A stretch of 64,000 nt of DNA from Penium margaritaceum (lineage: Eukaryota; Streptophyta; Zygnematophyceae; Desmidiales; Peniaceae), in contig SZWC01009571.1 in assembly GCA_023375785.1 (NCBI GenBank), positions 38,084-102,083 of the forward strand. Reading direction: 5' to 3'. A program made the position numbers and the translations under genes. Below the pieces are notes generated by a model. The model saw only the letters and a program-made list of their open reading frames with translations. It did no database searches and was not told where the DNA came from. Below are positions 10,127 through 21,493 of the stretch, in pieces; the stretch's first letter is position 1, and every line of letters starts with the position of its first letter.

Positions 10127-10979
10127 TGTTGGTTTTCGTGCATCTCTCATTGTACTCTATTGTGTCCTCTCGGCTTGTGTAAATCGGTGTGCAAATGACT
10201 GACGACGAGACTTGACGCCGCTGGAGTGTCGCTCGGTGGAGCCGAGGCACGCTGAGGCCCACTCACCCTTCTCTGGAGCCTCCTCCCTCTGGCGATGCGC
10301 TCAGCTCCATCGGCAGGCCTCCTCGGCAGTCGGGCTGCCAGCGGTCTCTGCCACTGCAGATGTTGTCTGCATGTACCTAGCGTTGTGTCTGGTTGTGGCA
10401 TTGCGTCTGCAGCATCATGCGGTGCCTAGGGTCCATGTCTCCTGCTGTATGGCCCTGTTTGGCATCGTTGACTGCCGTAGGCACTGCCTGGGTTCGGGCA
10501 GCAATAACTCCTTGCTGCTATTTTTCTACCTGAGTCTGACCGCACGACTGCGTTTGCAGCGTCGGTGTTATGGTATGCTCTAGTTTTCAGGCAAAACGGA
10601 CGACGTCCGGGTTTTGGGCTGTCAGGCGTCTGGCAGGGCTTACCCAGAAAACCTTGCCTGCCAGAAAATAGGTCTAGGTCTGTTTTCTGATTGGCTGGTT
10701 AGCTGAGTAACAAGTTCTACACTAGTGGGGGGAAGCTAGAACTTGGAGGGGTCTCCCATTGTTGCTCATTCTTCATTCCTAATCAGTCACTTTTAGTTTT
10801 CAGCTGCTTTGTGGCAATAACATTGGCGCGCGCGTTTCAGAGTAACAAACCCAGAGCTTCCAGACTTAGACTCTAGAGCAACAGACTGAGGGGGCAGCAG
10901 ACTTAAGCAACGAGCGTGGAAGCTCACACGCTGCATCAACAACGCCGCTGTCCCAACTTGCTGCCTAGATTTTCTAGCT
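10127..10979 (+). repeat. B2 5' LTR
   Basis: Starts TGTTGGTTTTCG and ends TTTCTAGCT, directly followed by the primer site. A matching copy is the 3' LTR at 27281. Confidence 0.93.
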
Positions 10980-10992
10980 TGGTATTAGAGCC
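10980..10992 (+). other. B2 primer-binding site
   Basis: TGGTATTAGAGCC, one base from the perfect complement of the initiator tRNA-Met 3' end. Only about nine leader bases remain before B1 begins. Confidence 0.88.
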
Positions 10993-11001
10993 AGAGCGTA
11001 G

Positions 11002-11947
11002 AGACAGGAATGCTAGGCAGCACGTTGGGGCAGTAGTGTTGTTGATGCAGCGTGCAGGCTTCCACGCTAGTTGCTTAACTCTGCTACCCCCTCAGTCTGC
11101 TGCTCTAGAGACGAAGTCTCGAAGCTTTGGGTTTGTTACTCAGAAGTGCGCGTGCCAGTGTTTGCGCCAGAAAGCAGGTAGAAACTGAAGGTAACTGAAT
11201 AGCAATGAATAATGAGCAACAATGGGAGACCCCTCCAAGTTCTAGCCCCCCCCCCCCCNNNNNNNNNNNNNNNNNNNNNNNNNNNNNNNNNNNNNNNNNN
11301 NNNNNNNNNNNNNNNNNNNNNNNNNNNNNNNAGCCCCCCCCCCCCCACTAGTGTAGAACTTGTTACTCAGCTAACCAGTCAATCAGAAAACAGTCCTAGA
11401 CCTTTTTTCTGGCAGGGAAGGTTTTCTCGGTGAGCCCTGCCAGACGCTCGACAGCCCAAAACCCGGGCGTCGTCCGTTTTGCCTGAAAACTGGACAATAC
11501 CATAATACCGAGGCTGCGAATGCAGTCGTGCGGTCTGAATCGGCTAGAAAACTAGCAGCAAAGAGTTATGGCTGCCCAAATCCAGGCAGTGCCTACGACA
11601 CTCAGTGATGCCAACCAGGGCCACACAGCATGAGACATGGACCCTAGGCACAGCATGATGCTGCACACGCAATGCCACTATCAAGCACAGTGCTAGGTGC
11701 ATGCACACAACATCTGTAGTGGTAGTGGCTTCCGGCGGCCCAAGCACCGAGGAGACCTGTCGATGGAGCTGAGCGCATCGCCGCAAGGGAGGAGGCTCCA
11801 GAGAAGGGTGAGTGGGCCTCAGCGCGCGTCGGCTCCACCGAGCGACCCTCTACCAGCGTCCAATCTCGCCGTCAGTCATCGGCACGCCGATGTACACAAG
11901 CCGGGAGGACACAACAGAGCACAATGAGAGATGCACGAAAACCAACA
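11002..11947 (-). repeat. B1 3' LTR with an N gap
   Basis: A family B LTR, sense start TGTTGGTTTTCGTGC at 11947 and end ATTCCTGTCT at 11002. A run of 73 Ns (11259-11331) lies inside a poly-C tract present on both sides, so true length is uncertain; other copies suggest about 855 bp. The polypurine tract (CTCCCCCATGAC on plus) follows at 11948. Confidence 0.9.
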
Positions 11948-12054
11948 CTCCCCCATGACTCACAGGCGTAGTGCACATGTGCAGGCAGAGACACAATCAA
12001 CGACCAGACTCCCCTAGGCCACGCAGAATCGCAAGCAGGGATAGAGAGATCCAC

Positions 12055-12881
12055 TCACAGACGTAAGCCGACCAAACTCACAGCTTTCTTGAACGAGTTG
12101 CGCTTCAGTGCCTTGGTCAAGAAGTCAGCCAGCTGCCGTGCTGTCTCAATCCACACAATGCTGTCACTGCCGTCATGCAACAACGAACACACATAGTGAT
12201 ACTCAACGTTGATGTGCTTTGTGCGTGTATGATGCATGCCGTCATTGTCGGCGATGGCCATGGCACTCTCATTGTCACAATGCAACGTGATGGATGCGAC
12301 AGACTGACGCAACTCAGACAATAGAGGACGTAACCACACGCTCTCACACGCACCTGAGCCAAGGGCAACGTCCTCCACCTCAGCAGTGCTACGTTCAATG
12401 CACTATACCAGGACTCAGCTGTGCCGCCGATCAAAAAGATCCAGCCCGTGCGACTCTTACCGTCTGGGCTGCTGGCCCAGTCACTGTCGATGTAGCCCAC
12501 CGCGACGACGGACGGCTGGCGGCGGAACATGAGACCTCGCCGAGGGGTCGCGACGACATAGCGTAGTACTCGGATTGCGGCCTCAAAGTGGAGGTGACGC
12601 GGCTCCTGAGAGAACTAGGCCAGGAGGTTGACGGCGAACGCGATGTGTGGGGGCGTCGTCGTTGCCAGGAACATCAGTGACGCGATGACCCGGAGATATG
12701 TGGTCACATCAACTCGCTTGCCCACAACAGCTGGGTCAGGACTCTTCAGCTTCATGTGGCCATCACTTGACATGGGCAAAGATGCACTCCGCACGAGGGA
12801 CAGGTCCTCGACAAAGCGAGTGGGACAAGGTCTGCACACAAGCAGCCTGGTGGACATGTAGGATGCCCCGGGAGCGATCAT
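12055..12881 (-). pseudogene. B1 RNase H region
   Basis: Contains the RT-RNase H connection (TTYLRVIASLMFLATTTPP, AFAVNLLA), the SDWASSPDGKSRTGW segment, and the CDNESAMAIAD and RTKHINVEYHYV motifs. It ends with ARQLADFLTKAL, the usual copia pol C terminus, a short distance from the polypurine tract. Confidence 0.9.
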
Positions 12882-12905
12882 GCTCGAGCTCCATGCCTAG
12901 GAAGA

Positions 12906-13700
12906 CTAGGGCAGACCCTTCATTTGGTAGGCGGCCTGCAGCCATTCCTTGACACGCTGGATGGAAGCCGTGTCTAGCGACGCAATGAGGAGATCGTCGA
13001 CATAGAACAGAACTGCAGCGAAGGTTTGACCTCGCGGACTGACAAACAGTGCGGGGTCAACGGTGATGCGTTGGAGGCCACCACGGAGGAGCGTGCTGCT
13101 AATCTCTTGGTTCCAGCACCGAGGCGACTGCTTCAGGCCATAGAGGGCCTTCTGTAGCCGCCAAACTCTCCCAGTGCCGTCGTCAAAGCCTGGGGGCTGC
13201 ACCATGTAGAGCTACTCACCCTCTAGTGAGCCGTAGAGGAATGCGTTGCTCACTTCCATGTGATGCAGCTCCCACCCATGGTGGGCAACCAGGCTGAAGA
13301 GTGCCCGACTGGTGGAGAACAGGCCAACTGGGGCAAAGATCTGGTTGTAATTAATCCCAAGGACCTGGGCGAACCCCTTGGCTGTGAGGCGGGCCTTGTA
13401 CTTGTCCAAGGACCCGTCAGGGTTCGACTTGCGCAGAAAGACCCACTTGGCACCAATGGCCTTCCGACCCGGAAGGAGGTCGAAAAGGTCATACACGTGG
13501 TGCTGCTGGATGGTAGCAAGCTTGTCGGCGTAGGCAACATCCCAATGTGCAGCCTTAGGAGAGGCTCGAGCCTCGCGGAGGGTGGTTGGGTCCTTCGGGC
13601 GTGCTGTGGAGCGGACTGAGAGAGCGTGTGCATCACGAGCACTAGGTGGGATGCGTGCGAATGCAGCCACGACAGCATGCCGATGCTCATGGTCAAGCAT
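12906..13700 (-). pseudogene. B1 reverse transcriptase region
   Basis: The copia RT blocks are in order: GRKAIGAKWVFLRK, YKARLTAKGFAQ, HHMEVSNAFLYGSL, VQPPGFDDG, LQKALYGLKQSPRCW and the catalytic YVDDLLIAS. The spacing is that of a standard Ty1/copia RT. Confidence 0.92.
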
Positions 13701-13939
13701 GGCGTAGCCCAGTGCGGAGCCTGGGTGAAGGTTTGCAATGATGGCTCAAGTGGTTAGGCCGAGAGCCTTGGTGCCAGGGTCCCCACTCACGACCGTGGGA
13801 GTGGAGGAGACACGTGGGGCCACAAGGGGTCAAGGCGCCGTGGGACGCGGTGCGACGGATTGTGCGCTCACTGTCGGCCTCGGTCGGAGGCTGCCGCCTG
13901 GGCCACGTGTGTAGCGTGGTAGGGAAGGAGATGGCGATG

Positions 13940-14530
13940 AGTCTGACGGGCCAATGGAGGCGACTGGGGCTGCTGGTCCGGAGGGGCCAGCAGACGCGAC
14001 GGGCGCTGCTGGCCCGGAGGGGTCAGCGGACGCGATTGGGACTGCTGGCCCGGAGGGGCCAGTGGAGGCGACTGGTGTTGCTGGTCCGGAGGGGCCAGTA
14101 GATGTGACAGGCGCTGCTGGCCTGGAGGGGCGAGGGGACGCGACTGGGACTGCTGGCCCGGAGGGGCCAGCGGACGCGACTGGGGCTGCCGATTCGCACG
14201 GACCAGCGGACGCGACTGGGGCTGCCGGTTCGGAGGGACCAGTGGTCGCGGCTGGGACTGCTGGCCCGGAGGGTCCAGCGGACGCGACAGGTGCTTCTGG
14301 CCCAGAGGGGCCAACAGACACGACTGGGACTGCTTGCTCGGAGGGTCCGGCGAACACGACAGGTGCTTTTGGCCCGGAGGGGCCAGCGGATGCGACTGGG
14401 ACTGTTGACTCGGAGGGGCCAGCGTATGCGACTGGGCAGCTGACTCGGAGGGGTCATTGGACGCAACTAGGACTGCTGGCTCAGAGGGGCCAGAGGACGC
14501 AACAGGTGCTACCGGCTCAGAGGGACTGAG
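13940..14530 (-). repeat. 36-bp tandem repeats in the B1 integrase-RT linker
   Basis: About sixteen imperfect 36-bp units encode a 12-residue repeat of the form GPSGPAAPVASA in the element's sense frame. It lies between the integrase C terminus and the RT. The complementary frame reads as a collagen-like TGAAGPEGPADA repeat and is a shadow. The same array is in B2 at 24710-25270. Confidence 0.85.
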
Positions 14531-14537
14531 TGATGTG

Positions 14538-16225
14538 TCACCCGGAAGTGACAGGACCGAGGACGGACTCACCAATCCCCCTCGCGACGGGAGGGACAGG
14601 AATGAACTGAAGCGGATGAGGTCGCGAGGGAACAGGTCCTCGAAGAAGAGAGCATTGTGGGACTCGACGATGCATTGCCGGGATGGGTCCCAGAAGCGCC
14701 AGGCCTTGGACTGACGAGAGACACCGAGGAAGGTGCAGGGACGTCCACGTGGGGTGAGCTTGCCGTCCTCCTGCGCGACAGGGAGCCAGACAATGGCCAC
14801 GCAATCCCAGACGCGAGCCGGGCTGAGGTCAGCGCGCTGACCGCATCAATGCTAATACGGAGTAGACTGGCGGGGAAGGGGACCGTGAGGAATCCGGTTC
14901 CACACGCATGTCATGTAGGCCATGGCTTCAAAGTAGGATCCATCGGAGAGCCCAGACTCAACGCGCATGGTACGGACGGCGTCGGCCATGGTACGGTTCC
15001 ACCGCTCGGAGACGCCATTCTGGGCGGGCATGTAAGGCGCGGACGTCTCGTGGTGGATACCGCGAGAGGCGAGAAAAGTGGTGGTCTCACCCATGTACTC
15101 ATTACCGCGATCGGATCGAAAGCGGCGAAGAGGATGACCACACTTGCGCTTTGCCAGAACAAGCCAGTCCTGAATGGTGCGGGCGACATCGCTCTTTTAC
15201 CGAATGCAAAAGATCCAGCAGTAGCGAAAGTAGTCGTTCGTGAGGGTGAGGACATAGCGACCATGCTCGCCGACGGACTCGGTGGGGAGAGGACCCATAA
15301 CGTCGGAATGGACCAAGTCAAGAGGGGCGGACGCACGGGAGGAGGACAGAGGATAGGAGGAATAGTGCATCTTACCCTGAGCGCAATCAATGCACTTTGT
15401 GGGGCATGGGAGAGGGAAAGTCTTTGAGTCAAGACCCTTGGCCGGCTGAGTGCGGAGCATGCTATCTACGGCAGCAGAGTGGACGTGGCAAAGGCGGCGT
15501 TGCAAGAGGCGGGTGTGCTGCAGAGAGAGCGTGCTCGTGACAAACACATGGCCTGTGGCGGCCGACGGGGAAGGGACTAAAGGGGAGGAGGACAGACGAG
15601 GAACATGCCACAGGTTGCCACGGGCAGTGGCGTGCAGGATGACAAGACCGGATGGACGCAACGACATAGTGCCAACACCACGCGAGTGCACAACGTCCAT
15701 GCTCATGCGGTCAAGGGCAGTCACGGACAGGAGGCTGAGCTCAAGACCGGGGACAAAGAGGACATCAGTTAGAAAAACATCACCGGAAGGACCACGGAAA
15801 TAAACGATGCGGACGCCGCGGACAGGCAGTACCTGTTCGGAGCTCGTCCGGACACCGGAGACATCGCCAACAGGACCGAGCATACTAAAGGCCTCGCGAG
15901 AGGCCGTCATGTGATGCGTGGACCCGGAGTCGATGATCAAGGTCTTGGCAGGGTCCTGGACCGGAGTTGCCAGGTTGCTAACGGTCACACGACAGCAAGC
16001 GAGAGACGCGGACGCGGTGGAAGGGGGCGTGAACTGCGACTGCCAATCATCTAGCCACGCGACGCTGTCAGAGAAGGGGGTAGAGGAGACTACGAAGGGC
16101 AACGGGACAGAAGGAGGGCACGACCGCAACTCAGTCTCAGTCAGGCAAGGCGGGGCAGGGAAGCAGGGGGTGACGCAACTCGCACTTCCCTGGGGGGTAG
16201 GGCGAGGCACGCCGGGCTGGAGCAC
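14538..16225 (-). pseudogene. B1 protease and integrase region
   Basis: The retropepsin DSGSTHHMT site is followed by the GAG-pre-integrase zinc domain (RRLCH, CIDCAQGKMH). The integrase core has LVHSDVMGPLPTES and AQNGVSERWNRTMADAV. The C-terminal block is WRFWDPSRQCIVESHNALFF. The order is typical of copia pol. Confidence 0.92.
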
Positions 16226-16236
16226 AATGAACTACT

Positions 16237-17526
16237 CTAGCTGACGCTCACGGGATGACGGCCCGGGTGTGTAGACCGAGTGCAGGGTGACGGCACCACA
16301 GCCCGGGTAGAAGGAGGACTGCGCTGGTGAAGGGAACGGAGGCGCCGACGGCTGCGGATGGTGCTGCTGCGGAGCTGGCATCTGCGAACTGTTGAAACCG
16401 CCGGAGTGGTGGAACTGCTGGACGGGGCCGAGGCATCAAGACCGGCGACAGTGGCGGCGGCAGTGGCGAGACGGTGCTCCCTCTGGCGACGCATGGTGGC
16501 GATGACACACGCCTCGTCTGTCGAAAGAGGGCACGTGTACCATCCGTGCCCGGGCTGGCCATAGTCGTGGCAGACCGAGCCACCACTGGTGGACCCGGTC
16601 GACGGCTGCTGCTGCTGCTGTTGCTGACCCTTGCCCTTCTTGCGCCGACGCTTCTACTTCCCCGACGACGAGGAGCTGGCGGAGGTGGCTGCGGCGGGGG
16701 AGGCGACGGCCACGGCGACGACAACAGGGGAGGCGAGGGCCTCCGTGCGCTGGAGATGGGACTCCAGACGAGCTTCCTCGATCCGGAGGAAGAGCTCGTA
16801 CGCCCAAGGCATGAGGGTGCCCTGGGCCGCCATGGTGGAGAGGACGTCCTGGGGATAGTGAACAAAGATGTCTGCGTATGCAGCGGTGGCACCACGCTTG
16901 ATGGTGAGGAACGCGGCCAGTGGGGGTGGGGCAGAGGTGCCGAGACGACGAAGGATGTCCTTCGCCCGCTGCCAGTAGGCAGTGACCGTCTCGGTCACCC
17001 CCATGTGCAGGGAGTTGAACTCCCACAGAAGACGGCTGGTCTCAACGTCAGTGGACAGGCGATGGGGCCGAGTTAGGATGTGCCACGCGGCTACAGGGTT
17101 CGGGGTGGCACCATCGGTAAAGTCGCTGAGGAAAGGCTCCAGGGCCAGGCGGGAAGCCGGAGGGACGAATGGCACTAGGGCACGTACGGTGCGACCTGCG
17201 TCATACAATAGGTCGGCCTTGGTGGCGTCATACGGAAGGGTGTAATACGCCCATAGGCCCTCACCCTGCACCCAGATTCGGAACCTGAGCTCCCAACCAC
17301 AGAACTGCTCGCCGGCCTGAAGTGGCGGGGGTGGCGTCTCAAAGTCCTTTTGCCTACGATCGGCACCCAGAGTGGGGCCAAGGACGGAGGTCACCGTCCG
17401 CCGCTCGCGTTGAGTCTGCTGCTGTGCCAGGTAATGCGTAGCACCGGACACAACAGGGCTGGCGTGCCCGGGAGGGACGAATGGTGGCAGTAGGCCGGTG
17501 GCAGACAGGGAGGCTAATGGCTGCAA
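16237..17526 (-). pseudogene. B1 gag region
   Basis: gag N-terminal and central parts show QKDFETPPPPLQAGEQFCGW, WAYYTLPYDATKADLLYDA, TDVETSRLLWEFNSLHMG and MPWAYELFLRIEEARLESHL. This is the UBN2/retrotran_gag-like helical region seen in plant copia elements. A nucleocapsid knuckle of the form GQPGHGWYTC lies near 16530-16570, just before the protease. The corresponding B2 region is 21727-22878. Confidence 0.88.
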
Positions 17527-17589
17527 CGCTGCAAGTTGCTACGTCAAGGCGGTAAGCTGTTGCTGAAGAGCAGCCAAGGGGTCGGGGTT

Positions 17590-18770
17590 GCCGCCGACGA
17601 TGCTAGAGGGCTGCTACTGCTACTGCTGCTGCTGCTGCTACTATTGCTGCTGCTTTTGCTGCTATTGCTGCTGCTACTACTGCTACTGCTGCTGTTGCTT
17701 CTACTATTGTTGCTGCTGCAGCTGTTGCACAAAAGGGGGGGGCTTGGTCCCCCCCCCAACAGAGGAGGACCCCTCTTCAGAGAGGCTGTTTGTCATGCTG
17801 GTTAAAGGTGTCTCTCTTCCCCTTTTGTTTTGTTTTTTTTAGTGTGCTGCTAATGTCAGTAGTAACATCAGCCGAGGATGGGTGACGTCAGCAGAGGCTA
17901 CTGTGGTGTATGCAGTGCTACTGTTGTCTCCCCATTTTCTTTGTTTTGTTGATGACGTTAGCAATGATGTCAGTAGTGATGTCAGCGGACGGCCGCTAAC
18001 GTCCGTAGCGGCAGATGTAGTCGCTGTTGTAGGTCTGCAGTCGCTGTTGCTGGTGTTACTGCTGCTACTTCTGCTGTTGCTACTACCGCTGCTGTTGCTA
18101 CTATTGATGTTGCTGTTGCTGCTACTACTGCTACTGCCGCTGTTGCTGTTGTTGCCGCTGTTGTTACTGTTGTGGCTGCGGCTGCGGCTGCTGCTGGTGC
18201 TGCGACTGCTAGTGCTGCTGCGACTGCTACTGTTATGACTGCGGCTGCAGCTGTTGCTGCTGCTTTGGCTGCTGCTACAGCAGTTAATGCTGCTGCTACA
18301 GCTACGAGGGGGGGTCCCTTTGTTTTTTTTCTTTTGTTTTTTTCTTCTTTTTCCTCTTGCTCGTCGCTGCGAGCTCACTGCTCGCTGCGAGCGATGAGCT
18401 TCGAGCAGCGAGCTTGCTGCTTGCTGCTCACTGCTTGTTGCTTGCTACAAGTAGCGAGCTCGCTGCCAGCAGCTCGCTGCTCGCAGCGAGCAACGAGCTG
18501 CGGGCAGCTGCGACTGCTGCTACTGTGGCTGTCGCTGCTGCCGCTACTGCTGCTGCTGCCGCCGGCTGCTCCTACTGCGAGATGCTACAAGTTGCTGTTG
18601 CTGGCGGTTGCTGCTCGCTGCTGCTGCCAACTGCTGCTACTACGGGCTGCTGCTGATGCGAGCTGCTAGTGCTGCCAGCTGTTGCTGTGTGCTGCTGCTA
18701 TTGGCCGCTGCTGCCACTGCTCCTCGCCGCGGCAAGCTGCTGCTGCTGCTGCTGGCTGCTGCTGTCAGTC
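17590..18770 (-). repeat. B1 gag N terminus/leader CAG-type tract with TGACGTCA-type motifs
   Basis: Over 1 kb of CTG/GCT-type triplets on the plus strand (CAG/GCA in sense). In the gag frame the innermost part would read as a Gln-rich N terminus. TGACGTCAGC-like motifs lie at about 17850-17895 and 17950-18000. Poly-Leu, Ala and Ser ORFs here are composition artefacts. Confidence 0.8.
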
Positions 18771-19041
18771 ACACTTGGAGGACGTCGCCGCGTGCGTCGT
18801 CGCCAGCAAGTGCCTGACGTGGCCGGCCGCCCACCTCCTCGCGTCAAGCGTGGGGGTCAGTGCTGCTGGAAAAAATCCGGCAGCATTTCCCCTGGCCCAG
18901 TGGCCGTGGGAAAAATTCTGACGCCGCCACCAGGCGGGTCCATGCTGCCAGAAAAAATCCGGCAGCATTTCCCCTGCACTGGGGGTCCGCCGGCGTTGTC
19001 TGGCACCTGTACGTCAGTCTTCTGCTGCTGCTACTACGCTC

Positions 19042-19055
19042 GGGCTCTGATACCA
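19042..19055 (-). other. B1 primer-binding site
   Basis: Sense TGGTATCAGAGCCC, complementary to the initiator tRNA-Met 3' end, next to the 5' LTR at 19056. Confidence 0.9.
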
Positions 19056-20148
19056 AAACAGGAATGCTAGGCAACACGTTGGGGCAGTAGCGTTGTTGAT
19101 GCAGCGTGCATGCTTCCATGCTAGTTGCTTAAGTCTGCTGTCCCCTCAGTCTGCTGCTCTAGAGACTAAGTCTGGAACCTCTGGGTTTGTTACTCAGAAG
19201 TGCGCGCGCTAGTGTTAGCGCCAAAAAGCAGCTGGAAACTGAAAGTAACTGATTAGCAATGAAGAATGAGCAACAATGGGAGACCCCTCCAAGTTCTAGC
19301 TCCCCCCCACTAGTGTAGAACTTGTGACTCAGCTAACCAGTCAATCAGAAAATAGTCCTAGACCGATTTTGTGGCAGACAGGGTTTTCTCGGTGAGCCCT
19401 GCCNCTAAGTCTGGAAGCTCTGGGTTTGTTACTCAGAAGTGCGCGCGCTAGTGTTAGCGCCAAAAAGCAGCTGGAAACTGAAAGTAACTGATTAGCAATG
19501 AAGAATGAGCAACAATGGGAGACCCCTCCAAGTTCTAGCTCCCCCCCACTAGTGTAGAACTTGTGACTCAGCTAACCAGTCAATCAGAAAATAGTCCTAG
19601 ACCGATTTTGTGGCAGACAGGGTTTTCTCGGTGAGCCCTGCCAGACGCTCGACAGCCCAAAACCCGGACGTCGTCCGTTTTGCCTGAAAACTGGACCATA
19701 CCATAATACCGACGTTGCGAACGCAGTCGTGCGGTCAGAATCAGCTAGAAGAATAGCAGCAAAGAGTGATGGCGGCCCAAACCCAGGTAGTGCCTGCGAC
19801 AGTCAGTGATGCCAACCAGGGCCACACAGCACGAGACATGGACCCTAGGCACAGCATGATTCTGCAGACGCAATGCCACTATCAAGCACAGTGCTAGGTG
19901 CATGCAGACAGCATCTGCAGTGGCAGTAGCTGCCGGCGGCCTGACCGCCGAGGAGGCCTGCCGATGGAGCTGAGCGCATCGCCGCAAGGGAGGAGGCTCC
20001 AGCGAACTGTGAGCGGGCCTCAGTGCGCGTCGGCTCCACCGAGTGACCCTCCAGCAGCGTCGAATCTTGCCGTCAGTCATCTGCACGCTGATGTACACAA
20101 GTCGGGAGGACACAACAGAGTACAATGAGTGATGCACGAAAACCAACA
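19056..20148 (-). repeat. B1 5' LTR containing an assembly join
   Basis: Bases 19166-19402 recur as 19404-19640 across a single N at 19403. Removing one copy gives about 855 bp, matching the 853-bp LTRs of B2. The doubled stretch is therefore most likely an unmerged contig overlap. Confidence 0.88.
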
Positions 20149-20153
20149 CGTAG

Positions 20154-21490
20154 CAGCAGTAGTAGAAGACTGGCGTACAAGTGCCAGACAACACCGGTGG
20201 ACCCCCATACGCGCCAGTGCAGGGGAAATGCTGTTGGATTTTTTTCGGCAACATTGACCCGCCTGGTGGCGGCGTCAGATTTTTTCCCACGGTCACTCGG
20301 CCGAAGGAAATTCTGCCGAACATTTTCCGGCATTGTTAACCTCCACGCGTGACGCAAGGAGGTGAGCGGAAGGCCGCGTCCGACACCTACGGGCAACGAC
20401 GGATGCTGCAACGTCACCCAGGTACAGTGACTGGCACTAGCACGCAACAGTAGCAGTCTACAACAGCCGCAGCCGCAGGCAATGGCAGCGAGCAATGGCA
20501 ACAGTAACCAGCAGCAGCAGCAGGCAGAAGCAACAGCTCGCACCATCCCGTAGTAGCAGCTTGCAACAGTAGCAGCCCACAGCAATAGCCCGTAGCAACA
20601 ACGAGCAGCAGCGGCGGCAAGCAGCAATTGCTACAACGTGTAGCAACAGCAGCAGGCTACATTAGTCACACCAGAGAGCCACAGTAGCAGCCAGCTAAAG
20701 TAGCAGCATTAGCGAGCAGCTGCCGGTAGCAGCCAGCAGTGGCTGCTACTGCTCGCTATTCGGTGCGAGCAAGCAATGAGCAGGAGCCCACTACTGCCAG
20801 CGAGGAGCAGCTCATTCCTAGCAAGCAGCAACCCGCTGCTCGCAGCAAGCAGCGGGCAGCTGCTTGCTGTGACAGATGAAAGAAGTAAAAAAAAAACAAA
20901 AAAATCTTCCACTCCTCCAGCTTCGCTGCCGCGGTCGCAGCAGCTACCTTTACTACTGTAACAACTGCAGTAGCCACAGCAGTCCGCAGTAGTAGCAGTT
21001 GCTACTGTAACTGCAGTCGTAACAGCAGTAGTAACAGCAGCAGCCACAACAGCAGCAGCAGTAGTAGTAGTAGCAGCAGCCGGAGTAGTAGCAGAAGTAG
21101 CAATAACAACAGTAGGAGCTACTCCAACAATAGCAGCAGCTGTAGCAGATGTAGAAGCAGCAGTAACACCAAGAGCAGTAGTAGTAGCAGCAGTAGCAGT
21201 AGCTACAGCAACAGTAGTAGCAGCAACAGCAGCTGCAGCAGCGGCCCCAACAACTACCACTGCTGACGTTAGCATCCCATTGCTGACATCAGTGATGATG
21301 TCACTGCTGACGTCTTCACCTCACAAAAAAACACCAAAAAAAGGGGGCAAATGAAGGGGGAAGAAAACCTAAGGGTGGGCAGGACGTCCACCGCCCTCAG
21401 CTGATATCACTGCTAACGTCAACACAAAAAAAAACAAAACAAAGGGGCATCAAACCATGGCTGGTAGCCCCACTGGGGAGGGGTCCTCCT
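20154..21490 (+). repeat. B2 leader with CAG/TAG triplets and TGACGTCA-type motifs
   Basis: The B2 leader resumes after B1. It has blocks shared with B1 and Y (GGGGAAATGCTG..GGATTTTTT, GACCCGCCTGGTGGCGGCGTC), then about 850 bp of CAG/CAA/TAG triplets. TGACGTTAGC/TGACATCAG/TGACGTC motifs lie at 21260-21420. No gene is visible. Confidence 0.8.
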
Positions 21491-21493
21491 CTC

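Larger units (their letters stand above)
11002..20148 (-). mobile_element. B1: copia LTR retrotransposon, family B, nested in B2
   Basis: A minus-strand element inserted in the B2 leader with a perfect 5-bp duplication CGTAG (10997-11001 and 20149-20153). The B2 leader resumes exactly at the right copy. The order is 5' LTR 19056-20148, primer site, CAG-rich leader, gag, protease, integrase, proline-rich linker, RT, RNase H, 3' LTR 11002-11947. The coding region is broken about eight times; the LTRs differ by roughly 9% over the part compared. The 5' LTR is inflated by an assembly join (19403), and the 3' LTR holds an N run. Confidence 0.94.

Noticed and set aside
13954-14529. Plus-strand collagen-like ORF (repeated GPEGPADATGAA)
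   Set aside because: Antisense shadow of the 36-bp repeat coding for the B1 pol linker; the minus frame continues real pol blocks on both sides.
13940-14530. Possible CRISPR array
   Set aside because: The 36-bp units are directly adjacent without unique spacers and lie in a coding linker of a eukaryotic retroelement.
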